NCBI GenBank assembly: GCA_017467515.1
Contig: JAFUSU010000026.1
Location: 16,606-80,605, forward strand
Length of the DNA: 64,000 nucleotides
Origin: Alphaproteobacteria bacterium
Lineage (GTDB): Bacteria; Pseudomonadota; Alphaproteobacteria; RF32; CAG-239
Direction of reading: 5' to 3'
Of this stretch, positions 1 through 8,673 are shown in pieces. The number at the start of each line of letters is the position of its first letter. Position 1 is the stretch's first letter. A model generated the notes under the pieces. The model was not told where the DNA came from. It did not search any database and worked only from the letters and a program-made list of their open reading frames with translations. The position numbers were made by a program, and so were the translations under genes.

Positions 1-200
1 AACCCAAAGAAAAAGAGCAAGTTCAAGAATCTTCAAATGATGACTTGCGCCGAGTCATTGAAGAACATAAAAAAAATGCCTTAGAAGAAAAAATAAAAGA
101 AGGAAATGTTTCTCAAAACATTCCCCAACCTGAAAAAACAAAAGCAAGGACCATAGATCCGATGATATTGCGGAGAGGGGATAATTCCCGAGGAATGTAA
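1..200 (+). CDS. C-terminal end of an unidentified protein (partial)
   Basis: An open frame enters from the left edge (first full codon at base 3) and stops with TAA at 198-200. It gives about 65 residues of a highly charged Glu/Lys/Gln-rich tail ending in an Arg-rich stretch (LRRGDNSRGM). No domain is recognisable in this fragment. The stop overlaps the rarA start by one base (TAATG), so the two genes are probably co-transcribed and translationally coupled. In related bacteria a Deg-type protease gene can precede rarA, but nothing in this tail proves that. Confidence 0.6.
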   Translation, partial: PKEKEQVQESSNDDLRRVIEEHKKNALEEKIKEGNVSQNIPQPEKTKARTIDPMILRRGDNSRGM

Positions 201-1513
201 TGGAAGAAACCTTATTTTCAGCTAATATTAAAAGACCTTTAGCCGACAGATTAAGACCCAAAGAATTAAACGAGGTCGTCGGACAAGATCACTTAGTCGG
301 AACAGATGCCCCTTTAGGGCGTATGATTAAAAGCGGAAAAATAACCTCCTTTATTTTATGGGGTCCCCCCGGATGCGGAAAGACCACCATTGCGCGGTTA
401 ATGGCAGAACATACAAATCTTTATTTTGAACAAATTTCGGCTGTTTTTTCAGGTGTGGCAGATTTAAAACGTGTGTTTCAATACGCCCAAGATCGTCGAG
501 CAAATCAGGGCAAAGGGACACTCTTATTCGTTGATGAAATTCATCGTTTTAATAAATCTCAGCAAGACGGTTTTCTGCCTTATGTTGAAGACGGAACTAT
601 CATTCTTGTCGGGGCCACAACGGAAAATCCATCTTTTGAACTTAACGCCGCTTTATTATCGCGCTGTCAGGTTTTTGTTCTTAACCGTCTGAATGCCGAT
701 AATTTTGAAGAATTGCTGCAACGAGCAGAAAAAGAGAGCGGGAAAAAACTTCCCGTAGATGAAGATGCTCGCGAATTTATGAAATCTGTCGCCGATGGTG
801 ATGGTCGATATATTCTCAATTTAGCAGAAAGCATCTGGTCCTACGCACAAGAAGGAGAAATCTTCAATAAAGAGAATATTATGAACATCATTCGTTCACG
901 TGCACCGGTTTACGATAAAGGGCGCGACGGACACTACAACCTGATTTCCGCCGTTCATAAATCTCTGCGAGGCTCAGATGTTGATGCTGCTCTTTACTGG
1001 GTGGCACGTATGATAACAGCTGGTGAAGATCCAAAGTATATTCTACGGCGCCTGACTCGTTTTGCCATAGAAGATGTTTCTTTAGCCGATCCGAATGCTG
1101 TTTCTCAAGCTATTGCCTGCTGGGAAACGTATGACCGATTAGGTTCTCCGGAAGGTGATTTAGCCGTTATGCAACTGACAGCCTACCTGGCAACCGCACC
1201 AAAATCTGTCGGTGTTTATAAAGCAATGTATGCCTCTTTTGATTTGGCAAAAAAGACCGGATCGCTGATGCCGCCCAAAAATATATTAAATGCTCCGACA
1301 AAATTAATGAAACAACTTGGATACAGTGACGGTTATGAATACGACCCCGATTGTGAAGACGGATTCTCCGGAGCAAATTATTTTCCTGACGGTATTAAGC
1401 GTACCAAACTTTATCACCCTGTTGACCGCGGCTTTGAACGAGAAATCAAAAAACGTATTGAATATTTTGATAAGCTGCGCGCTGAAAAACAAGCTCAGAA
1501 AAAGCAAAAATAA
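200..1513 (+). CDS. rarA: Replication-associated recombination ATPase RarA (MgsA)
   Basis: AAA+ ATPase of the RarA/MgsA/WRNIP1 family, which acts at stalled replication forks together with the clamp loader and SSB. The Walker A motif GPPGCGKTT lies at about residues 55-63 and Walker B/sensor residues DEIHRF at about 112-117, followed by the family's C-terminal MgsA oligomerisation region. At 437 residues the length is normal. The ATG overlaps the upstream stop by one base. A consensus promoter follows immediately after the stop, so the next gene is a separate transcription unit. Confidence 0.95.
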   Translation: MEETLFSANIKRPLADRLRPKELNEVVGQDHLVGTDAPLGRMIKSGKITSFILWGPPGCGKTTIARLMAEHTNLYFEQISAVFSGVADLKRVFQYAQDRRANQGKGTLLFVDEIHRFNKSQQDGFLPYVEDGTIILVGATTENPSFELNAALLSRCQVFVLNRLNADNFEELLQRAEKESGKKLPVDEDAREFMKSVADGDGRYILNLAESIWSYAQEGEIFNKENIMNIIRSRAPVYDKGRDGHYNLISAVHKSLRGSDVDAALYWVARMITAGEDPKYILRRLTRFAIEDVSLADPNAVSQAIACWETYDRLGSPEGDLAVMQLTAYLATAPKSVGVYKAMYASFDLAKKTGSLMPPKNILNAPTKLMKQLGYSDGYEYDPDCEDGFSGANYFPDGIKRTKLYHPVDRGFEREIKKRIEYFDKLRAEKQAQKKQK

Positions 1514-1518
1514 CTTCC

Positions 1519-1548
1519 TTGACAATCTTTTTCTCTTTTTGCTATAAA
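1519..1548 (+). promoter_or_regulatory. Sigma-70-type promoter
   Basis: TTGACA at 1519-1524, an 18-base pyrimidine-rich spacer and TATAAA at 1543-1548. This is a near-consensus housekeeping promoter directly after rarA. It would start transcription near 1555, about 25 bases before the small gene at 1580. Confidence 0.65.
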
Positions 1549-1579
1549 GCACACAGTTATTAATTACAAAAAAATTATT

Positions 1580-1924
1580 ATGAACAGAAATTTAATTATC
1601 CTATTGATTACTTCTTATGCATCATCTTCGATTCCTGAAAAAATAAAGCTTAAAGAGGGGATAGATGCTGAGGAATTTGAAGAACTGAAAAAGGTTCTAA
1701 AAGAAGAATACGGAATTACTGCCGCAAAAGATGCTGAAGCTTCTCGCACAGATACGCAGAAACTTTTAGAAAAAGCGACAATTGAAAAAAAACAGGTTAT
1801 GATTCTCCAAAATCGTCCCTTTTTTTCTCCGCCTTCTGACATTTTTAAAACGCCTGAACCCTGCCGATATATTCCTAAAACAATCGGCAAGCCGAACAGC
1901 AAACCAAAGGGCAAAAGGCGCTGA
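1580..1924 (+). CDS. Small hypothetical protein, 114 residues
   Basis: I do not recognise this protein. It has a short hydrophobic N-terminus (residues 3-14), an acidic/lysine-rich central helix-forming part and a basic C-terminus (KPKGKRR). The start has no convincing Shine-Dalgarno sequence. Support for a real transcription unit comes from context: a strong promoter at 1519-1548 and a rho-independent terminator at 1936-1970 bracket it closely. It could instead be a small RNA locus containing an incidental open frame. Confidence 0.45.
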   Translation: MNRNLIILLITSYASSSIPEKIKLKEGIDAEEFEELKKVLKEEYGITAAKDAEASRTDTQKLLEKATIEKKQVMILQNRPFFSPPSDIFKTPEPCRYIPKTIGKPNSKPKGKRR

Positions 1925-1935
1925 ACAATGTATTT

Positions 1936-1970
1936 AAAGAGAGCTGCCCTAAAAAGGCGTTCTCTTTTTT
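1936..1970 (+). terminator. Rho-independent terminator
   Basis: An imperfect hairpin pairs AAAGAGA/TCTCTTT and GCC/GGC and is followed by a T-rich run. It closes the small transcription unit at 1580 and separates it from rluC. Confidence 0.65.
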
Positions 1971-1985
1971 ATTTTTAAATTTTCC

Positions 1986-2014
1986 TTGTCAAACAATTTC
2001 TAATATTCTAAACT
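1986..2014 (+). promoter_or_regulatory. Probable promoter of rluC operon
   Basis: TTGTCA at 1986-1991, a 17-base spacer and TAAACT at 2009-2014, lying between the terminator at 1936-1970 and the rluC start. The -35 and spacing are good; the -10 is weaker. Confidence 0.4.
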
Positions 2015-2038
2015 TCCCGCAAGTTAGAAAGGGATAAA

Positions 2039-2971
2039 ATGTCTGGCGTTGAAATCATAAAAGTAAAACCGGAAGATGACGGAATGCGTCTTAATCGTTG
2101 GTTTTTAAAATACTATCCGGCTTTAAGTTTGAGTCGATTCCAAAAACTTCTGAGAACAAAACAAATTAAAGTTGATAATCAACGAGCCGAGGCCGGACTT
2201 AAACTCTCTGCCGGTCAAGAAATAAGAGTTCCTCCTTTAGAAAAAGAAAAAGCAGAACCTTTGCATATCGGTTTAAGCAGCAAAGACACCAGATTTATTC
2301 AATCTTTAGTTATTTATAAAGATGAAAATATTATCGTCTTAAACAAACCGTCAGGTCTTGCGGTTCAGGGTGGAACAAATACCGTCCACCATATTGATGC
2401 GCTTCTTGACGGACTCCTCTTTAATAAGACGGAAAAACCCAAATTGGTCCACCGCATTGATAAAGACACCAGCGGTATTTTGGTTTTAGCTCGCAATCGG
2501 ATATGGGCCGATAAGCTGACTCAAGCCTTCCGTGAACATACTTTACAAAAAACCTATCTCGCTTTAGTTGCGCCCGCTCCAAAACAAGGAGAGGGAGAAA
2601 TAAAAGCGCCTCTTGAAAAGATTGGAGAAAAAATCTTAGTTACCGATTCCGGAAAAACGGCACATTCTTTATATAAAACAATTGATACCGTCGGGGATAA
2701 ATTTGCTTTACTGGCCGTTGAACCGCTAACCGGACGAACACATCAAATTCGTGTTCACTTACAATATATCGGCTCACCGATCATCGGTGATGATAAGTAT
2801 TTTTTAGGAGAGAAAAGGGAAAAATACACCCTTTTAACCAACAAACTGCATCTTCACGCATACAAAATTGATCTCTCCTCACTATATAATAAAAAGCTTT
2901 TAATCAAGGCTCCCTTACCAGAGTATTTTAAACAGGACTTAGAGCATATCGGAATACATTTTAAAGGATAA
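2039..2971 (+). CDS. rluC: Ribosomal large-subunit pseudouridine synthase, RluC/RluD family
   Basis: It isomerises specific uridines of 23S rRNA to pseudouridine. An S4 RNA-binding domain occupies about residues 14-66. The synthase core carries the signature HRIDKDTSGILVLAR, whose catalytic Asp is about residue 141, and a later GRTHQIRVHL motif. Its length of 310 matches the family. A GAAAGG-type ribosome-binding site precedes the ATG. It heads a tight run with an AsmA protein, ATP12 and acylphosphatase. In related alphaproteobacteria an HAD gene often separates rluC from ATP12; here the AsmA gene fills that place. RluC is preferred over RluD by context only. Confidence 0.88.
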   Translation: MSGVEIIKVKPEDDGMRLNRWFLKYYPALSLSRFQKLLRTKQIKVDNQRAEAGLKLSAGQEIRVPPLEKEKAEPLHIGLSSKDTRFIQSLVIYKDENIIVLNKPSGLAVQGGTNTVHHIDALLDGLLFNKTEKPKLVHRIDKDTSGILVLARNRIWADKLTQAFREHTLQKTYLALVAPAPKQGEGEIKAPLEKIGEKILVTDSGKTAHSLYKTIDTVGDKFALLAVEPLTGRTHQIRVHLQYIGSPIIGDDKYFLGEKREKYTLLTNKLHLHAYKIDLSSLYNKKLLIKAPLPEYFKQDLEHIGIHFKG

Positions 2972-2976
2972 AAAAA

Positions 2977-5124
2977 ATGAAAACTTTTTTTAAGATTATT
3001 TTTTCTTTATTTTTAATCATTATCGTTGGTGTTATTGCCGGCGTTTGGTATTTTTTGAATAATTTTGATCTTAACCAATACAAAGGGTTAATTGAAGAGC
3101 AAACTTATAAATACACCGGACGCCAATTAAAAATTAATGGCGATGCACATCTCGGTATTTCTCTTGTTCCGACACTGATTGTTGACGACATTACCCTTTC
3201 AAATGCGGCTTGGGCCGAAAAACCAAATATGGCTGAAATAAAAAACTTAAGTATTCAAATTGCTGTAATGCCCTTATTTGAAAAAAAACTTGTTATTAAC
3301 GATTTTACACTTAATGAAGCTAAAATTTATCTGGAAAAAGCAGCAACAGGAATGGCTAACTGGGATTTCACTCGGCCAAACCAAGAAACTGCTTTGACTC
3401 AAACACTCGGATTTGCTCAGCTTGAGGAAACATCATCTTTCCCCAAACCCGAGCAAACAAGCGATAGTTTTCTTCCTGATTTTCTTAATGAAATCACAAT
3501 CAAAAATATCGGTATTGATAATGGTTTTATTGAATATAACGATGCCTCCTCTAAGCAAAATCACGAGTTAACCATCAATACGTTTGACTTTAATATGGAT
3601 AGCCTCAATTCTCCGGTTAATGCCGTTATTGATGCCGTTTACCAAAACGAACCGATCAAAGCCGATTTAAAATTAGGCTCTGTTAATGACTTTTTAGCCA
3701 ATACAAAACCTTTCCCCGTAAATATTGCTGCCGATGCATATAAAGTTAAAGCTTTGGTTGAGGGAACGGTGTTTGACTTAATGGGAGATAATCTTTCTTA
3801 TGATCTTTCAACAGATGCAACCTCAGCAAACGGAGCTTTTGACCTTCCTTCTATTACATTTAAAGGAAAGGTTAAAGGGGATCTGTCTAAGATCTCTGCA
3901 AATATTGAGCACCTTAATATCGTCAATAACACCATTTCAGGAACACTTAAGGCTGATATCTCTAAAAAGATTCCGCAAATTAATGCCGATTTAAAAAGTC
4001 CGAAAATTGATTTACGCTCTTTCCAGAAAAAGAAAACTGCTTTCGATTTTGAATTGATTTCTTCTGCCCAAGCATCTTCTTTAGTACCCAACACGCCTGT
4101 TCCTTATGATTTACTGCAAGCATTTAACGGACTCATTAAATTAAACATAAAAAAATTGATTATTGATGACGCTATGACAGCAAATAACGTTGCCCTTAAA
4201 GCGGCCTTTGTCAACGGAACGGTTAATGTTAAACCGCTTGATTTAGACTTTGGAAACGGACATATCAATTTAGACGCCACCATCAACAGTAAAAACAAAA
4301 CCGTTACGGTGTTGCTCAACAGTAAAGACATTTTAATCCAAGACCTTCATAAAGAATTTTTACTTGAAGGAGAAGGCGATTTTGGTGTTCTCAGCGGGGG
4401 TAAAACACTACTTAACGCAAACTTATCTTCGCAAGGAGCGACCTATCGCCAATTGGTTCAAAATATGAAAGGACAGGCTGTTGTTTTACTAACGGCATCA
4501 AAATTCCAGACCGGTAGTTTACAATTTTTAACAAAGGGATTTATCCGTCAATTACTGAGCGCCTTAAATATCAAAACGAATAAAACTTCTAAAGTTAATT
4601 TGCAGTGTGCCGCTATTCGCACAGATATCGCCGGAGGAAAAGCTGATTTTCCGCAAGGCATCGCCATTCAATCCGATAAATTTACGTTATCAAGTACCGG
4701 AAAAATTAATCTGATAAATGATAAAATTGATTTTAGTCTGGCACCTTCTTTTAATTTTGACACCGGTATTGCGCAAGCTTTAAGCTCTTTCATCAAAGTA
4801 AAAGGGACTCTTAATCAGCCTCAAATAGCCATTGATGATAAACAAACACTTAAGGCGGCCGTCGGCATAGCAACAACCGGCGGACTGGGCTACTTAGGGG
4901 CACAAACCCTCACTTCTGATAATTCGCCGTGTTATTCGGCATTAAAAGGGACAGCTTATCAGAGTATGGTTCCCCAACCTTCTGCGGCCTCTCAAGCACA
5001 ACAAAACACGGTTCAGAATGCAAAAGAAGTCTACAAAGAAGGCAAAGCTGCCGTAAAAGAGGAACTTAAAAATCTGGAAAAAAATGCAAAAGACATCATC
5101 AATATGTTTAAAAGGAAAAAATAA
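2977..5124 (+). CDS. AsmA-family envelope protein
   Basis: A single N-terminal membrane helix (about residues 5-27) is followed by a long periplasmic region with AsmA-type beta-rich repeats and the conserved start of the AsmA fold (YTGRQLKINGDAHLGIS). AsmA-like proteins bridge inner and outer membranes and are linked to lipid transport and outer-membrane assembly. The 715 residues are somewhat longer than E. coli AsmA. The C-terminal 60 residues are Lys/Ala/Glu-rich and probably helical. Its stop overlaps the next start as TAATG, indicating coupled translation with the ATP12 gene. Confidence 0.82.
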   Translation: MKTFFKIIFSLFLIIIVGVIAGVWYFLNNFDLNQYKGLIEEQTYKYTGRQLKINGDAHLGISLVPTLIVDDITLSNAAWAEKPNMAEIKNLSIQIAVMPLFEKKLVINDFTLNEAKIYLEKAATGMANWDFTRPNQETALTQTLGFAQLEETSSFPKPEQTSDSFLPDFLNEITIKNIGIDNGFIEYNDASSKQNHELTINTFDFNMDSLNSPVNAVIDAVYQNEPIKADLKLGSVNDFLANTKPFPVNIAADAYKVKALVEGTVFDLMGDNLSYDLSTDATSANGAFDLPSITFKGKVKGDLSKISANIEHLNIVNNTISGTLKADISKKIPQINADLKSPKIDLRSFQKKKTAFDFELISSAQASSLVPNTPVPYDLLQAFNGLIKLNIKKLIIDDAMTANNVALKAAFVNGTVNVKPLDLDFGNGHINLDATINSKNKTVTVLLNSKDILIQDLHKEFLLEGEGDFGVLSGGKTLLNANLSSQGATYRQLVQNMKGQAVVLLTASKFQTGSLQFLTKGFIRQLLSALNIKTNKTSKVNLQCAAIRTDIAGGKADFPQGIAIQSDKFTLSSTGKINLINDKIDFSLAPSFNFDTGIAQALSSFIKVKGTLNQPQIAIDDKQTLKAAVGIATTGGLGYLGAQTLTSDNSPCYSALKGTAYQSMVPQPSAASQAQQNTVQNAKEVYKEGKAAVKEELKNLEKNAKDIINMFKRKK

Positions 5125-5624
5125 TGACTGACAAGCTTATAAAATCTGTTCCGGAAATAGCTAAAGATCGTAAAATAATTATCGAAAAGCTCGTTAAATA
5201 CAGCTTAACAGATATGCTTTTATTTTGGGGAACCAATGAAGAATTATTTAAATGCCAACAAGAAAAATGGACGCCTATTTTAGTGTGGGCAAAAGAAAAT
5301 TTAGAAACTAAATTTAAAACAACACAAACACTTGATATTCCGGCACAGGATAGTCATTCCGGTGAAAAATTAAAGCTGTTCTTAGAATCATTGACAGATA
5401 AGGAATTAACGGCATTCTATTATGCGGCACTTAATATGCGTTCTGTTTTACTGGCAGCCGCTTTTATCAAAGGACGCATATCTGCCAAGGACGCTTTTGA
5501 AACATCTTGCTTGGAAGAACTTTGGCAGGCTCAAAAATGGGGAACAGATGAAGAAGCCTCGGCTCGCCGAAATGAACTAAAGAAAGAACTGGAAGAAATA
5601 GAAAAATTTCTCAAACAAAAATAA
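5124..5624 (+). CDS. ATP12-family F1-ATPase assembly chaperone, short form
   Basis: The protein aligns by eye with the C-terminal two-thirds of ATP12 chaperones, which help assemble the F1 alpha subunit in mitochondria and alphaproteobacteria. Recognisable parts are the Y-x-x-TD-x-L segment (about residues 27-33), the W-x-P-x-L-x-WA segment (about 48-56) and the terminal Q-x-x-WG-DEEA-x-R motif (about 137-148). At 166 residues it lacks the roughly 70-residue N-terminal domain expected for the family. No upstream in-frame extension is possible because the AsmA gene ends at its ATG. Confidence 0.75.
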   Translation: MTDKLIKSVPEIAKDRKIIIEKLVKYSLTDMLLFWGTNEELFKCQQEKWTPILVWAKENLETKFKTTQTLDIPAQDSHSGEKLKLFLESLTDKELTAFYYAALNMRSVLLAAAFIKGRISAKDAFETSCLEELWQAQKWGTDEEASARRNELKKELEEIEKFLKQK

Positions 5625-5914
5625 TGCAAAAAGAGGTTTTTATTAAGATTCAAGGTCGTGTTCAAGGTGTCGGCTTTCGACGCTGGGCCGTTGCTGAGGC
5701 AGAAAAAATCGGAGGCATTTCAGGTTGGGTTCATAACGAATATGACGGCTCCGTGCAAATTATGATGCGCGGAGAAGAAGAAAACATTGACCGTATGATT
5801 ATTGCTTGCCAAAAAGGCTCTCCCTTCTCTCGCGTTGATAGAGTATCTTTTGTGGTCGGACGGTGGAGTGGCTTTCTTCCCCCCATTGAAGACGGCGTTT
5901 TCAAACGGTTTTAA
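5624..5914 (+). CDS. acyP: Acylphosphatase
   Basis: A small hydrolase of carboxyl-phosphate bonds. Both signature segments are visible: GRVQGVGFR with the phosphate-binding Arg (about residue 19) and the GWVHNEYDGSV segment with the catalytic Asn (about residue 37). At 96 residues it is the normal size. The start overlaps the ATP12 stop (TAATG), so it ends the rluC operon. A tandem ERIC-like repeat follows immediately. Confidence 0.93.
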   Translation: MQKEVFIKIQGRVQGVGFRRWAVAEAEKIGGISGWVHNEYDGSVQIMMRGEEENIDRMIIACQKGSPFSRVDRVSFVVGRWSGFLPPIEDGVFKRF

Positions 5915-5919
5915 TCAGA

Positions 5920-6213
5920 AAATCTGCACCAGAAACACATTTAGCTCAGCCGTGATTTTATAAAATGGGATAAATGTTGTTTATAGTAAGATTTAGAAAG
6001 AATTGCGACAGGAGCGTACATTCTGGTACGTGACTTAGCAATTCTTGAAAAATCTGCACTAGAAATACATTTAGCTCAGCCGTGACTTTATAAAATGGGA
6101 TAAATGTTGTTTATAGTAAGATTTAGAAAGAATTGCGACAGGAGCGTACATTCCGGTACGTGACTTAGCAATTCTTGAAAAATCTGCACTAGAAATACAT
6201 TTAGCACATTTTA
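5920..6213. repeat. Tandem ERIC-like palindromic elements (130-bp period)
   Basis: Two nearly identical 130-bp units lie in tandem (for example 5961-6000 against 6091-6130), preceded by the tail of a third (5920-5955). Each has a central palindrome with arms AAGAATTGC and GCAATTCTT around a core GGAGCGTACA...GGTACGTGACT, plus outer complementary arms (AAATGT/ACATTT). The core closely resembles the enterobacterial ERIC centre (GGAGCTTACA...TAAGTGACT). The last unit ends at the stop codon of the downstream kinase gene. A diverged third locus is at 10450-10590. Confidence 0.85.
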
Positions 6214-7605
6214 TCTTGCTCCGATTAAGGAAATTGATGAAATCGTATCTCCCATTCCGACCAATGTTTTCGGTTTTTCAACCAAAATAGTCGGCACGGC
6301 AATAATATCAAATCCGGCATACTGAGATATGCCCGTTTTCAACAAATTTTCATCTTCAATAATATCACTGATTGTTTTAAGTTCTTCTAAACCGACATCT
6401 GAAACATCTTTTCCCAAAGCCCAGAGTAAATTTTCCTTATGGTTAATATCACCGGTGCCGGCTTTTCCTGCCGCTATTGTTGATGCCAAAATCATTCCGT
6501 TACGATTTTGCTCCGGTGTAATTCGAAAACTTTTATTTTGAACCGTTAAATACAACCCGAAGAAATGAAGTTGAATACGCGGGGTTTTCAAAATTTCTTT
6601 AACTTTCAGCAAGGCTCTGAATAAATTTTCAGCGTGACAGTTTTCTTGGCACTGCCTTGCTAATTTTTCTTCTCCGACAACCTCTAAAATATCAATCAAT
6701 TCTCTTTCGTTAATACCCGTGGAATCACAATTAGTTGCCAATTTCTGCAAAATAGCTTTACGAACTTCAATATCTTGTGTCGAAGCAATTTCTAAATGGA
6801 CAATGGCGCCATACTTATGCCAAGCATTAATAATCGGCAAAACTTTTTCAACCAAAGCAACACCATTATTATTTGCCGTCAAAGCATGCATACCGGATAA
6901 GACAACATAATCCGCTTTAATACTGTTTGTGGCGGCAACAAAATGCTGATCCATTACTAATTTAAGGTTCAACGGATCATAGGTTGCGATAAATCGATTT
7001 GACTTCGGACAAGTAAACGTTTGCCCGTCAATAACTGCCTTATCTCCTTTATCAAATTCAATAATCCAGTGAATTAAAGGCGTGTCTTGAGAACGATTAA
7101 TCTGATAAGACGGCTTTTCCCGCCCGTTTTCATCAAAAGAAACAATATTATCAAGTTTTAAGAATTGCTCAGCCTGCTCTTTCGGATGCGAATTAGTATG
7201 GGCAATAACTTTCTTTACACCTATAATGCCCAGAACATTGGCAACAATACCGCCCTGTCCGCCCATTTGCAAACGATCATAACCTAAATGCTCTATCATC
7301 CAGTTATAAATAACCTTGTCTTCCGTCAACCATTCTTCGGCTATTCCGGCAGAAAAGCATTTAAAAATACCTTTTAACACATCTTGTGATTCCAGCAGCT
7401 TTGCTTGTCTGATATCTTGCAGCTCTGCCAAAGACATACCGGCGCTTTTTACCAATTCTGACAATCTTTGCCCGCTTATTTTTAAAACGGCATCCACATT
7501 TACATTAAAGGCTGTTACTGCCGTATCAACGGCCTTAACCCGATCCAAAGTTTGTGGTGCTGTCGCAAATAAATCCCGCCAGTTTTCTTTTATTTCTTTG
7601 AGCAT
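6211..7605 (-). CDS. ADP-dependent glucokinase/phosphofructokinase family protein
   Basis: This ribokinase-fold sugar kinase resembles the archaeal and eukaryotic ADP-dependent glucokinase/phosphofructokinase family (ADP_PFK_GK), which uses ADP rather than ATP to phosphorylate glucose or fructose-6-phosphate. Family signs are the N-x-N-x-DA segment near residues 34-39, MGGQGGIVANVLG near 114-126, and the terminal GMGD motif (about 450-453) whose Asp would be the catalytic base, followed by TISS. The 464-residue length fits the family. Substrate and actual nucleotide use cannot be read from sequence. Its 3' end abuts the ERIC-like repeat. The gene appears to be in an operon behind the Mic60-like gene (3-base gap). 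Confidence 0.82.
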   Translation of the reverse strand: MLKEIKENWRDLFATAPQTLDRVKAVDTAVTAFNVNVDAVLKISGQRLSELVKSAGMSLAELQDIRQAKLLESQDVLKGIFKCFSAGIAEEWLTEDKVIYNWMIEHLGYDRLQMGGQGGIVANVLGIIGVKKVIAHTNSHPKEQAEQFLKLDNIVSFDENGREKPSYQINRSQDTPLIHWIIEFDKGDKAVIDGQTFTCPKSNRFIATYDPLNLKLVMDQHFVAATNSIKADYVVLSGMHALTANNNGVALVEKVLPIINAWHKYGAIVHLEIASTQDIEVRKAILQKLATNCDSTGINERELIDILEVVGEEKLARQCQENCHAENLFRALLKVKEILKTPRIQLHFFGLYLTVQNKSFRITPEQNRNGMILASTIAAGKAGTGDINHKENLLWALGKDVSDVGLEELKTISDIIEDENLLKTGISQYAGFDIIAVPTILVEKPKTLVGMGDTISSISLIGAR

Positions 7606-7608
7606 TCA

Positions 7609-8601
7609 CTATTCCTTATTTTTAAGATTATTAACTTTCATCTCTGCCAAACTGTAAGCGGCTATATTTCTTATTGCTTGTTTGAAAGAAAGCATATTTT
7701 GAGCATCGACCAACCATTCTTGCAAAGATTGGTTTTGCTTTATAGCATCACTCTCTGAAGATTCTATTAAAAGAACAGCTTTTTTTATTTGTCCGTCAAA
7801 AACAAAAGACGCAACTTTTGCCAAGTCATCCGTATTTTCCTCAACCTGCTCTTTTTCTCCTTTTTTACTAACCTTAATATATTCATTTAATTTAGCATTA
7901 AAGCGTTCTTTCCAATTTTGCGCGGTTTCTTCTGAAGGCTGGTGTGTTTTCTCATAAATTGTTTTAAATTGCTGAATTAAATTTGCTTTTGAAGAAACAC
8001 CGTTACGAGCATACTCTTCAATTAAAGAAACGTCTTTTTGTATGGTGGATTCTTTAGGCGTTAACTGATTAAGGATTTCTGCCTCATAAACAAAGTTTCC
8101 ACCTTCTTCCGCTGCCTGTTTAACCAACATTGCCGCACTCAAAATTAAAGCGCCGTCATCACTGATTTTTGCCAATTTATCCAGACGATTCTCTAATTTA
8201 TCAACACGCGTCAACATTCCTAATACAATTGCCGCATCCGCTTTTGAATCAATAACATTGAGATTTTGTTTTTCCAGACGTTCTACTTTTTCTTCAAAAC
8301 CGGACATATCCGGCTCTGTTCTTTCCAATATCTGAGATTGCAAAACGGCAACCTGATTTTGTAATTGGTTGATTTGCAAAATCAAAGCCTCACTATCATT
8401 TTCCTGATGAGACTCATTTTTTTGATCAAAACGTTGTAAAACCTGCGGATTCAAATATAACCAATAAGCTCCGCCGCCGATAAGACCGATCAAAATCAAT
8501 TTGCTTAATAAAGATTTTATCATTAACAAAATACTGAAAGAAGTTTTTCCTTGTTTTGCATCTTCAGCAGTTTCTACTGTTTTTTGCTCTTTTTTGCTCA
8601 T
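7609..8601 (-). CDS. Mic60/mitofilin-like inner-membrane protein
   Basis: The N-terminus is charged, followed by one membrane helix (about residues 32-50), a coiled-coil region (about 66-130) and a helical C-terminal domain of about 150 residues. This is the layout of alphaproteobacterial Mic60 (COG4223), the homologue of the mitochondrial cristae-organising protein. Its position divergent from tsaD supports the call, since many alphaproteobacteria have hemC-hemD-mic60 divergent from tsaD. Here hemC and hemD are absent from the locus. Identification is mainly by architecture and context, so a generic coiled-coil membrane protein remains possible. Confidence 0.68.
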   Translation of the reverse strand: MSKKEQKTVETAEDAKQGKTSFSILLMIKSLLSKLILIGLIGGGAYWLYLNPQVLQRFDQKNESHQENDSEALILQINQLQNQVAVLQSQILERTEPDMSGFEEKVERLEKQNLNVIDSKADAAIVLGMLTRVDKLENRLDKLAKISDDGALILSAAMLVKQAAEEGGNFVYEAEILNQLTPKESTIQKDVSLIEEYARNGVSSKANLIQQFKTIYEKTHQPSEETAQNWKERFNAKLNEYIKVSKKGEKEQVEENTDDLAKVASFVFDGQIKKAVLLIESSESDAIKQNQSLQEWLVDAQNMLSFKQAIRNIAAYSLAEMKVNNLKNKE

Positions 8602-8673
8602 ATCAAAATCCCTTTACATTAATGAATATATTCAATATATATACAATAAAGATTTTTTGAATGGAAGAACCAA

